Assembly (NCBI RefSeq): GCF_004355225.1 | Contig: NZ_CP037933.1 | Coordinates: forward strand, 1,736,001-1,800,000 | Reading direction: 5' to 3' | DNA: 64,000 nucleotides | Source: Flavobacterium nackdongense | Lineage (GTDB): Bacteria > Bacteroidota > Bacteroidia > Flavobacteriales > Flavobacteriaceae | Shown: in pieces, positions 52,869 to 64,000 of the stretch | How positions within the stretch are numbered: the stretch's first letter is position 1 | Layout of the letters: every line of letters starts with the position of its first letter | Notes under the pieces: model-generated | What the model was told of the DNA's origin: nothing | Seen by the model: the letters and a program-made list of their open reading frames with translations, nothing else | The model's database searches: none | Position numbers and translations under genes: made by a program

Positions 52869-55634
52869 ATGGAGGCTTCTAAAGTAAAATCAATTTTGGT
52901 TAAAACGGCAAAATATATGGTAATAAGCCTTGCGGTCATTCTTGGGCTGCTGTTTGTTACTCCTTACATTTTCTCCGACAAAATCAAGGAAGAAATCAAA
53001 AAAACTGCCAACAAAAAATTGGCTGGAGAAATGAATTATTCCGATGTGAATGTTTCTTTTTTTAAACATTTCCCTTCATTGACCTTGACTCTCAATGATT
53101 TTAAACTCAACGGTTCGGCTCCATTTCAAAAAGAACGATTGATTGACGCCAAAGAAGTTTCCTTCGGAATCAATATTCCAAGTTTGATTTTTGGAAAATC
53201 CATAAACATCGATGAAATATATTTGTCTAATTCGACCATAAATATCAAAGTCAATAAAGAAGGATTGGCCAATTACAACGTTTATATTGCAGAAGAAGAC
53301 AACAAAAAGAAAGAAGAAGAAGAATCGTCAGCCATAAAATTGGAACGCATTGAAATCATCAACAGCCAATTGACTTACGACGACCAATCAACCAATCTTC
53401 ATTTCGATTCCTTTGGTTTTAATTATCTCGGAAAAGGCGATTTGAGCAAGGATGTTTTTGATTTATATTCGAAAGCTAAAATTGACAAACTCAATTTATT
53501 GTACGAAAACGAACAGTATTTGATGAACAAAAAGGTAGATGCCGATTTGATTACCAAAATCAATGTCAACTCGCTTTCCTTTGTTTTCGAGCAAAACGAC
53601 CTGATGATCAACCAACTTCCTGTCGACTTCAAAGGAAAATTCGATTTCTTGAAAGACGGCTACAATATGGATTTTATAGTCAAATCGAATAATAGCGAGC
53701 TTGAGCATTTATTTACAGCTTTGCCCCCAAAATACAACGCTTGGCTGAGTAAAACAGAACTTAAGGGCAAAACCGATGTACTACTTACCTTAAAAGGAAA
53801 TTATATCGAATCGAAAGCCATCGCGCCAGACTTCAATTTAGATTTAAAAATAAGAGATGGATATGTCAATTATGACAAAAGTGCTTTCCCGGTTTCGAAC
53901 CTAAATTTGGATTTATCCACAAGTTTGCCTTCACTAAATCCAGAACTTTTAATTGTTGATACAAAAAGCATTTCGCTCAACATCAACAAGGATTATTTAA
54001 AGGCAAAAGTGTTTGTTCAAGGGATGAAAAACCCTGAAATAGATGCCGTCTTCAATGCAAAAATCGACTTAGAAAAGCTAAACAAAGCACTTGGAGTAAC
54101 CAATTTCGAATTAAAAGGAATGCTAGTTGGCGAAGGCTCCGCCAAAGGAAAATACGATCAAAAGAACGGAAAATTTCCCATTACAAATGCCAATATCAAT
54201 TTGAAAAGCGGTTACATAAAAACCCAATACTATCCAAATCCAATTACCAACATCAATATTTTAACTACCATCGAAAACAAAAATGGCAGTTTCAGCGATT
54301 TGAAAGTTATTCTAAAACCTGCTGAATTCACCTTCGAGGGGAAACCCGTTTTTGTAGAAGCCAATTTATTTAATTTCGAAGATCTCGCGTACGACATAAA
54401 AGCAAAAGGGACACTAGACATTGGCAAAATCTATCAAGTTTTCTCCCAAAAAGGCTTGGATGTAGATGGTTTTGTAAAAGCGGACGTTTCGCTAAAAGGC
54501 AAACAAAGCGATGCCGAAAAAGGAAATTACAGCAAATTGCAAAACAAAGGCACATTAGAACTTAGAAATATTTTAATTGCAACCGAATATTTGCCCAAAA
54601 AATTTCTCATCAAAGAGGGCGTTTTCAAAATCAACCAAGACAAAATGTCTTTCAACAATTTCTTGGCAGCGTACGGACAATCTGATTTTAGAATGAACGG
54701 CTATTTGCAAAATGTATTCAATTTTGCCACCACCAAAACTGGAATTTTAAGAGGAGCATTTACACTAAATTCAATCTACATTAATGCCGATGAATTTATG
54801 TCGGAAACGACGGCTGTTACAACTAATCCGGCACCAGCTACATTGCCTGAAAAAAAATCCACCACCGCCAAAGTGGAAACCGGCGTAATTATGATTCCTT
54901 CCAATTTAGATTTGAAATTCCAAGCCAATGCCCAAAAAGTAAACTTCAATGAACTCAGTCTCAAAGACGCTAAAGGTTCCGTGAACATTAAAAAAGGAGT
55001 GTTGACAATGCAAAATACCGGATTCAATTTAATAGGCTGTCCGGTTACTATGAACGCTAAATATGAAGCTAGCACTCCCAAAAAAGCAGTATTCGACTAC
55101 TACATCAAAGCAGCCGACTTTGATATCAAAAGAGCCTACAACGAAATAAAAATATTCCGAGAAATGGCTAGCGCCGCCGAAAAAGCCGAGGGAACCATTT
55201 CGCTCGAATACAAACTCAAAGGAAGATTGAATGCGAATATGGAACCCGTTTATCCATCGTTGGTTGGCAATGGAATTGTTTCCGTCAAAGACATCAAACT
55301 ACACGGAATGAAAATGTTTAGTGCCGTGGCAAAGGAAACCAATCACGACAAAATGAACAATCCCGAATTATCCAAAGTCGTGATTAAAAGTTCCATCAAG
55401 AACAACATTATTACTTTGGAAAGATTCAAATTCAAATTTGCCGGTTTCCGACCTAGAATAGAAGGGACCACAAGTTTGGATGGACGCTTCAACATCAAAA
55501 TGAGATTAGGATTGCCCCCTTTCGGTCTATTTGGAATACCGATGACCATCACGGGAAACAAAGACAATCCTAAGGTAAAAGTCGGTCGAAAAACTGAAGA
55601 TTTAGAGGAAACAGAAGACAAAGACACGGAATAA
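52869..55634 (+). CDS. AsmA family protein
   Basis: A 921-aa inner-membrane-anchored periplasmic protein. The start at 52869 (MEASKVKSILVKTAKYMVISLAVILGLLF) places one transmembrane helix at about residues 13-33; the TTG nine codons earlier is unlikely. AsmA-type repeats of beta strands follow, with a central DUF3971/AsmA-like groove region (NFELKGMLVGEGSAKGKYD). The C-terminal block LPPFGLFGIPMTITGNKDNPKVKVG is typical. The family is linked to lipid transport to the outer membrane or to outer-membrane assembly. A terminator follows closely. Confidence 0.92.
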   Translation: MEASKVKSILVKTAKYMVISLAVILGLLFVTPYIFSDKIKEEIKKTANKKLAGEMNYSDVNVSFFKHFPSLTLTLNDFKLNGSAPFQKERLIDAKEVSFGINIPSLIFGKSINIDEIYLSNSTINIKVNKEGLANYNVYIAEEDNKKKEEEESSAIKLERIEIINSQLTYDDQSTNLHFDSFGFNYLGKGDLSKDVFDLYSKAKIDKLNLLYENEQYLMNKKVDADLITKINVNSLSFVFEQNDLMINQLPVDFKGKFDFLKDGYNMDFIVKSNNSELEHLFTALPPKYNAWLSKTELKGKTDVLLTLKGNYIESKAIAPDFNLDLKIRDGYVNYDKSAFPVSNLNLDLSTSLPSLNPELLIVDTKSISLNINKDYLKAKVFVQGMKNPEIDAVFNAKIDLEKLNKALGVTNFELKGMLVGEGSAKGKYDQKNGKFPITNANINLKSGYIKTQYYPNPITNINILTTIENKNGSFSDLKVILKPAEFTFEGKPVFVEANLFNFEDLAYDIKAKGTLDIGKIYQVFSQKGLDVDGFVKADVSLKGKQSDAEKGNYSKLQNKGTLELRNILIATEYLPKKFLIKEGVFKINQDKMSFNNFLAAYGQSDFRMNGYLQNVFNFATTKTGILRGAFTLNSIYINADEFMSETTAVTTNPAPATLPEKKSTTAKVETGVIMIPSNLDLKFQANAQKVNFNELSLKDAKGSVNIKKGVLTMQNTGFNLIGCPVTMNAKYEASTPKKAVFDYYIKAADFDIKRAYNEIKIFREMASAAEKAEGTISLEYKLKGRLNANMEPVYPSLVGNGIVSVKDIKLHGMKMFSAVAKETNHDKMNNPELSKVVIKSSIKNNIITLERFKFKFAGFRPRIEGTTSLDGRFNIKMRLGLPPFGLFGIPMTITGNKDNPKVKVGRKTEDLEETEDKDTE

Positions 55635-55644
55635 AACCAAAAGG

Positions 55645-55671
55645 CCAATCTAGCAATAGATTGGTTTTTTT
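55645..55671 (+). terminator. terminator after the AsmA gene
   Basis: CCAATCTA / TAGATTGG stem with a four-base loop and seven T. Confidence 0.85.
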
Positions 55672-55693
55672 ATGGCGTGCCACCACCTCCGCA

Positions 55694-55775
55694 AGCTCCA
55701 GCGCTGTCGGGCTGTACGCTGTATCTTTGTTTTCTTAAAGAAAGAAAACAAAGGATGCCGCTTCCATCCCTCACC
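55694..55775 (+). repeat. dispersed hairpin repeat, copy 2
   Basis: Central motif GCTGTACGCTGTATCTTTG, then a hairpin-forming spacer (TTTTC/GAAAA arms), then AAAGGATGCCGCTTCCATC. It matches copy 3 (62360-62440, reverse orientation) outside the loop; its 5' arm has diverged from copies 1 and 3. It lies between the AsmA gene and the 5S rRNA. The stretch 55776-56186 holds no gene; there is another small hairpin (AATCCTCA / TGAGGATT) at 56095-56112. Confidence 0.75.
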
Positions 55776-56186
55776 AACTCATAAACTACTACCAGTTTGT
55801 TATATAATACCCTTTCTAAATCATAATTCTGAGTGGTATTAATATAAAATAATACCAAAAAAAATTATATTTTAACCCCATCTAACGAGCCAGTTTGTCA
55901 CGCTTCTTATGCGCACTGACTCCTACCGACTGACAAATAGCAATGCGTTTTGAACTATTTTATATAGACTATTGGTCAAATTATTCCATAGGCCAACTAC
56001 TATTTACGCTTAATTTTTATCATTCCACAGGTTTTAGACTTGATCCCTAAATTTTACCTTATTTTTTTTTAAATACACAAAAAGAATCCTCACCAAATAA
56101 ATGATGAGGATTTAAAGAAAGGTGACATTTGATAGTAAGAGGAGGAATCCCAGCGGGCTTCAGGTATTTTAAACTTCTTATAAAAC

Positions 56187-56218
56187 AAAAAAACCCCGTT
56201 CGTTAGAACAGGGTTTTT
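56187..56218 (-). terminator. rRNA operon terminator
   Basis: Stem AAAAACCC-GTTC / GAAC-GGGTTTTT around GTTA, directly after the 5S gene on the minus strand. Confidence 0.9.
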
Positions 56219-56226
56219 CAAAAGAA

Positions 56227-56334
56227 AGGCGACGACATACTCTCCCACAAATTGCAGTACCATCTGCGCAGGCGGGCTTAACTACTCTGTTCGGGATGGG
56301 AAGAGGTGAGCCCCGCCGCAATAACCACCTTAAG
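56227..56334 (-). rRNA. 5S ribosomal RNA
   Basis: On the minus strand it reads GGTGGTTATTGCGGCGGGG, then CCCATCCCGAACAGAGTAG (loop region) and TGGGAGAGTATGTCGTCGCC at the 3' end. Location downstream of 23S and the internal CCGAACA motif make it secure; the ends may be off by a few bases. Confidence 0.95.
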
Positions 56335-56425
56335 GTCGTTTTGCAATGGGTAACTAGCTTTTGCTAATCAACATTACACAATATCTTAACATACTGAGAT
56401 AAAGAATATAAAAAGTATTAGAAAG

Positions 56426-56472
56426 TTTCCCCAGCCCCTTTGTTCCCCCTTTGGGGGTTAGGGGGCTGGAAA
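56426..56472. repeat. G/C-rich palindromic element in the 23S-5S spacer
   Basis: Outer arms TTTCCCCAGCCCC and GGGGGCTGGAAA enclose an inner hairpin CCCCC-TTT-GGGGG. It shares the string TTAGGGGGGCT-like ending and the CTTTGTTCC start with the element at 59484-59562, so the two are one family. Confidence 0.7.
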
Positions 56473-56481
56473 GGTGTACAT

Positions 56482-59364
<2,883 letters not shown>

Positions 59365-59405
59365 TAATCATTCATTTAAGAATGACCGTTTTGTTTATTC
59401 TGTTT

Positions 59406-59432
59406 GAGCCGTTGCATTGCAACGTCTCTACA
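59406..59432. repeat. GTTGC palindrome repeat in the 23S/tRNA spacer
   Basis: GAGCCGTTGCATTGCAACGTCTCTAC reads as GTTGC/GCAAC with a two-base loop, embedded in GAGCC...GTCTCTAC. It has relatives at 59841 and 61590 in the same orientation. Confidence 0.8.
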
Positions 59433-59483
59433 AAATGCTTTCTACTTTTTAAATATTTTTATCTCAATATGTCAATGAACTTT

Positions 59484-59562
59484 AAGCCCCCTCCAGCTCC
59501 CCCGAAGGGGGAGAGCCGATTGCTCTTTGTTCCTCCCCTTTGGGGAGGTTAGGAGGGGCTTT
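59484..59562. repeat. G/C-rich multi-stem element in the 23S/tRNA-Ala spacer
   Basis: Outer stem AAGCCCC(C)TCC / GGAGGGGCTT surrounds two hairpins, CTCCCCC-GAA-GGGGG-AG (59497-59513) and CCTCCCC-TTT-GGGGAGG (59532-59548). It is the same family as 56426-56472. The rRNA spacer would carry this three-way structure in the transcript. Confidence 0.75.
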
Positions 59563-59564
59563 TG

Positions 59565-59638
59565 TGGAGAATAACGGAGTCGAACCGTTGACCTCCTGCG
59601 TGCAAGGCAGGCGCTCTAGCCAGCTGAGCTAATCCCCC
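59565..59638 (-). tRNA. tRNA-Ala (anticodon TGC)
   Basis: Minus-strand GGGGGATTAGCTCAGCTGG, anticodon loop TTGCACG with TGC, variable AGGTC, T-arm GGTTCGACTCC, acceptor end ATTCTCCA. 74 nt; no CCA encoded. In the usual rrn position between tRNA-Ile and 23S. Confidence 0.95.
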
Positions 59639-59746
59639 AATTTCAATTTTAGATTTTTGAATTCAGATTTTAGATTTCTAATTCTTCTCTAATTTCTCTT
59701 GGTGAATTCCAACTTCTAGAATTTCCTTTCTTTTAAGTTAAAATAG

Positions 59747-59820
59747 TAGTCCCGGGCAGACTCGAACTGCCGACCCCTACATTATCAGTGTAGTACTCTA
59801 ACCAGCTGAGCTACGAGACT
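59747..59820 (-). tRNA. tRNA-Ile (anticodon GAT)
   Basis: Minus-strand AGTCTCGTAGCTCAGCTGG, anticodon loop CTGATAA with GAT, T-arm AGTTCGAGTCT, acceptor CGGGACTA pairing with AGTCTCG. 74 nt, no CCA encoded. Confidence 0.95.
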
Positions 59821-59840
59821 CTGTTTTACTTAAATTGCAA

Positions 59841-59865
59841 AGCCGTTGCAGCGCAACGTCTCTAC
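59841..59865. repeat. GTTGC palindrome repeat in the 16S/tRNA-Ile spacer
   Basis: AGCCGTTGCAGCGCAACGTC then TCTAC; GTTGC-AGC-GCAAC arms. Second member of the set at 59406 and 61590. Confidence 0.8.
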
Positions 59866-59972
59866 CTGTATTATTTGAACTAACAGCGAGAGTAATGGAA
59901 TCTTTCGATTCTTTCCATTTAAATTTTTCGTCTTCTTTCCTTAGCGTGTATTACTACTAACACTAAGGCTCT

Positions 59973-61486
<1,514 letters not shown>

Positions 61487-61589
61487 ATATTATTTAGTCT
61501 TGCGACTTACTTATTATTCGACTCAAATTCTAGTGGTTTTTTAAATCTTCCGATTCTCTTACTCTCTTTATTATTGTTTTAATTCATTC

Positions 61590-61618
61590 GAGCCGTTGCT
61601 GTGCAACGTCTCTACAAA
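61590..61618. repeat. GTTGC palindrome repeat in the rRNA leader
   Basis: GAGCCGTTGCTGTGCAACGT then CTCTACAAA; third member of the set, about 100 bp upstream of the 16S 5' end. Confidence 0.8.
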
Positions 61619-61695
61619 CCAAAACGGCTGTCAATTCAATATGTCTAAGAACTTTCGTTTTTTATTACTATCGCCATTCTTTCGTTTAGCGGGTG

Positions 61696-61726
61696 CAAAA
61701 GTACAACTTCTTTTTATTCTGGCAAG
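61696..61726 (-). promoter_or_regulatory. rRNA promoter P3 (closest to 16S)
   Basis: Minus strand CTTG (61726-61723), 19-nt spacer, TACTTTTG (61703-61696). Matches the Bacteroidetes pattern TTTG-19-TAnnTTTG. Confidence 0.65.
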
Positions 61727-61819
61727 CTTTTTGAAAAGTTTTTTTGAAAAATATTTTTTTTCTTTTCTTCTCATTTCTCTTATCAGTCTTTCAATTAACG
61801 TTGCGCTTTTAGCGGGGTG

Positions 61820-61851
61820 CAAAGGTAACTTCTGTTTTTGAATCTCACAAA
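61820..61851 (-). promoter_or_regulatory. rRNA promoter P2
   Basis: Minus strand TTTG (61851-61848), 20-nt spacer, TACCTTTG (61827-61820). An excellent match to the Bacteroidetes sigma A consensus. Confidence 0.75.
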
Positions 61852-61940
61852 CTTTTTTGAATCTTTTTTGAAAATAATTTTTCAACTTTAATTCGTTTCG
61901 TTTGTCAGGTTTTCTATGAACGTCTGCTTGAATGCGGCTG

Positions 61941-61971
61941 CAAAAGTAGTACGTTTTTTGAGTTATACAAG
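61941..61971 (-). promoter_or_regulatory. rRNA promoter P1 (most distal)
   Basis: Minus strand CTTG (61971-61968), 19-nt spacer, TACTTTTG (61948-61941). The region between 61480 and 62160 holds no gene and is the leader of the rRNA operon. Confidence 0.65.
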
Positions 61972-62359
61972 GCCTTTTGCAATCTTTTTTGAAAGTATTT
62001 TTTAAATCATTGGTTTTTGGGTATTTACAAACCGTCTTTTTTGAAGTTTTCTGATTTTGAACCTGTGGTTTTTGAGAATCCTACCGGTTTTGAACCGTCT
62101 TGAGGATTCGTCGTATTGCCTTGCCCGTAAAAAAGACGCCAATTTTCTGGGACTCCCTTGAACAAATTAAGTATGAAAACTAATATATATCTCGAAATAG
62201 CCTAAAAAAGTCTCTCCCCGACCCTCTGCCAAGGAGAGGGAGACGAAAAACGAAGGTAGTTACCGGTTAGCTTGATGATTTATTGGAAAAATCGTTGCGG
62301 ATTATTAACAAGAACTATTTACTCTTCTATTTAGGAGAAACGTATTTGTAGAAACTTTT

Positions 62360-62440
62360 GCCCTAGCCCTGATGGAAACGGCATCCTTTGTGGCCGGGGT
62401 TCGGCCGCAAAGATATAGTGTACAGCAGGAAATAGCTCCT
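62360..62440 (-). repeat. dispersed hairpin repeat, copy 3
   Basis: On the minus strand it starts GGAGCTATTTCCTGCTGTAC, continues ACTATATCTTTG, has a hairpin-forming spacer (CGGCCG/CGGCC arms), then AAAGGATGCCGTTTCCATC and AGGGCTAGGGC. Opposite orientation to copy 2 on the other side of the rRNA operon. A separate short element with CTCTCCCC...GGAGAGGG arms lies nearby at 62211-62240. Confidence 0.75.
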
Positions 62441-62470
62441 AGAAAAATTCAGTCCTAGCAATGACAGTAA

Positions 62471-63706
62471 TTAATCGAAACGAATGGCTTTTACCGGGGA
62501 AATTTTGGTTATTATATAGGAGGGGATTAATAATACTAGAAAACAAACGGTAATGGTAAGTAGATTTAAAAGTACTATGTACAACAAATTGATGTCGACT
62601 GGCGCTTGATTGACATAATAATTTTCGGGGTTTAGCTGAATTATTCCAAAATACTTTTGGATGAGCAGCATCGTGATGCCTATAAGATTGCCCCAAAACA
62701 GTCCTCTTATTACAAGATAGAAGGCATTGTATAGAAATATTTTGCGTACCGACCAGTTGTTGGCTCCGATTGCTTTGAGTATTCCAATCATTTGGGTGCG
62801 TTCGAGAATGAGCACTAATAAGGCGACAACCATATTGATTGTAGCGACTAGAATCATCACTACTAATATGACAATGATATTTAAATCGAAGAGTTTGAGC
62901 CATTCGAAGATGTAACTGTATTTTTCGATTATGGTTTTGGTGTCGAGTGTTGAGGAGGTTTGCTGGTATACTTGCTCGCCAATTGATTTGATATTGCTAA
63001 AGTCATTGGCAAAAACTTCAAAAGCGCCCACTTGATCGGTTTCCCATTTATTGAGGCGTTGAATATGTCGAATATCTCCTATGATATAAGTAGCGTCGAA
63101 ATCTTGAAATCCAGAACTAAAAATACCCACAATTTTGAACCTTCGGATATTGGGCAATTTATTATGATCGTCTTTAATAAAAAAGGTATTGAAAGCATCG
63201 CCGACTTTTAGATTGAGGCGGTTGGCCAATAGTTGTGAAATCAATACTTCTTGATTCAGCGCTTTTGAAAAATTGGGCAAATTACCTGAAACGACATACT
63301 CCTTTATATTATCCCATTGATAATCGGTGCCCACTCCTTTTAGAATTATTCCTTCGAAAGCCGTTTCGGTTCTTATTATACCGGCTTTGCTGGCTACGGC
63401 CTGAATATGGCTTACTCCTGGTACTGAATTGAATTTTGGATAAAAATCTTGGTTTTTCGAAACGGGCACTAGCGTGACTTCGGATTGATTATTGTCGTAA
63501 TTAGAAATGATGATATGGCCATTGAAAGCGGAAACTTTGTCCCGAATTTTTTGTTGCAATCCGATTCCAGTCGCCACAGAAACAATCATCATAATCATTC
63601 CAATGGCAATTGCTGATATGGCAATTTTGATAATTGGCGCAGAAATGCTACTTTTATAATCTTTGGCAGTTATAAGCCTTTTGGCTAAGAAATATTCTAT
63701 GTTCAA
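62471..63706 (-). CDS. LolE/FtsX-type ABC transporter permease
   Basis: An inner-membrane permease of the MacB/LolC-E group; about 411 aa from a TTG at 63706 (reading M/L-NIEYFLAKRLITAKDYKSS), which is the usual start of the family. An ATG at 63733 would add nine residues. The N-terminal membrane helix (KIAISAIAIGMIMMIVSVATG) is followed by a large periplasmic domain (MacB_PCD-like) and three C-terminal helices in the FtsX fold (IIVILVVMILVATINMVVALLV, FYLVIRGLFWGNLIGITM, and LLNLLTITVCFLVLLIPSY). It probably extracts or sorts lipoproteins or exports small substrates; its ATPase partner is not next to it. Confidence 0.9.
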   Translation of the reverse strand: MNIEYFLAKRLITAKDYKSSISAPIIKIAISAIAIGMIMMIVSVATGIGLQQKIRDKVSAFNGHIIISNYDNNQSEVTLVPVSKNQDFYPKFNSVPGVSHIQAVASKAGIIRTETAFEGIILKGVGTDYQWDNIKEYVVSGNLPNFSKALNQEVLISQLLANRLNLKVGDAFNTFFIKDDHNKLPNIRRFKIVGIFSSGFQDFDATYIIGDIRHIQRLNKWETDQVGAFEVFANDFSNIKSIGEQVYQQTSSTLDTKTIIEKYSYIFEWLKLFDLNIIVILVVMILVATINMVVALLVLILERTQMIGILKAIGANNWSVRKIFLYNAFYLVIRGLFWGNLIGITMLLIQKYFGIIQLNPENYYVNQAPVDINLLYIVLLNLLTITVCFLVLLIPSYIITKISPVKAIRFD

Positions 63707-63784
63707 AATGTATAGTTTGCCACAAATATACATAAAGTTTTTTGCCACAGAATACACAGTTTTACACAGATTAAAAATAGTTTT

Positions 63785-64000
63785 ATGAAAAATTCCATCT
63801 ACGCTAGCGTTTTGTTTTTCCTGATTTTTTTGGTTGCCTGCACTGCCCAGAAAAAGGGAAGCCCAAATCCTTCAGCAATACAAACTGCCGCTGATAATAC
63901 CGAAGCCTATTTGCCCTTATTAAGAGGTAAAAAAGTTGGAATTGTTACCAACCAAACCGGAATTCTATCGGACAAAACTCATTTGGTTGATTTTTTGCAA
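63785..64000 (+). CDS. DUF1343 family lipoprotein (partial, cut by the window edge)
   Basis: Only the first 72 codons are visible. It starts with a lipoprotein signal (MKNSIYASVLFFLIFLVACTAQ, Cys20) and continues with LPLLRGKKVGIVTNQTGIL, the characteristic opening block of DUF1343. Family members include the exo-beta-N-acetylmuramidase NamZ, so a role in muropeptide recycling is possible. It diverges from the FtsX-type gene on the left. Confidence 0.75.
   Translation, partial: MKNSIYASVLFFLIFLVACTAQKKGSPNPSAIQTAADNTEAYLPLLRGKKVGIVTNQTGILSDKTHLVDFLQ

Noticed and set aside
61631-61885. Lys-rich open frame in the rRNA leader
   Set aside because: It overlaps two tandem promoters, has low-complexity composition and no supporting start context.

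Overview
The window reads as a chromosomal segment of a Flavobacteriaceae bacterium, most likely Flavobacterium. The reasons are the AT-rich base composition, type IX secretion and gliding genes (gldJ, porU, porV), a secreted protein with a T9SS C-terminal sorting domain, GSCFA, DUF2490 and TPM/LemA proteins, promoter motifs of the Bacteroidetes type (TAnnTTTG), and a flavobacterial rRNA operon. Species cannot be named from what is visible here.

Layout. 0-8 kb: exported beta-propeller proteins, small lipoproteins and a GSCFA esterase-like protein, mostly on the minus strand. 8-20.8 kb: core genes alaS, an M23 peptidase, a MerR regulator, LemA plus two TPM proteins, an Rrf2 regulator, a DUF2490 protein, an outer-membrane beta-barrel protein and der. 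20.8-24.6 kb: an accessory patch between the GTPase genes der and era. It holds a palindromic MITE-like element, a RelE-type toxin facing an oppositely coded antitoxin-like gene, a lipoprotein, a PIN-toxin/antitoxin pair, and a second diverged copy of the last 41 codons of era. 24.7-32.3 kb: a complete galactose (Leloir) cluster galK-galT-galE-sugar symporter-galM with a divergent GntR regulator. 32.3-45.3 kb: murF-gldJ diverging from porU-porV, then cdd, pyruvate dehydrogenase E1 alpha, a double-lipoyl E2 and an FAD amine-oxidase-like protein. 45.3-50.8 kb: a type III restriction-modification island (res then mod) with a strongly structured nested-palindrome leader, an orphan antitoxin and a toxin stump at its right edge. 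50.8-55.6 kb: a glycosyltransferase, miaE and an AsmA-like protein. 56.2-62 kb: a complete rRNA operon on the minus strand (16S, tRNA-Ile, tRNA-Ala, 23S, 5S) with three tandem promoters and several palindromic repeats in its spacers. 62.4-64 kb: a LolE/FtsX-type permease and the start of a DUF1343 lipoprotein.

How the parts work together. Sugar uptake, mutarotation and the three Leloir enzymes form one catabolic unit with its own regulator. GldJ, PorU and PorV are parts of one secretion and gliding machine, and the first gene of the window encodes a likely cargo protein. The most interesting accessory signals are: the era 3'-end duplication bracketing a toxin-antitoxin pair; the 116-nt nested palindrome immediately upstream of the restriction gene; a dispersed hairpin repeat present three times, two of them in opposite orientation on either side of the rRNA operon; and heptamer (AATCTNN) arrays, one of which has been absorbed into a protein-coding gene. 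No CRISPR array, prophage, integrase or intact transposase gene was seen.
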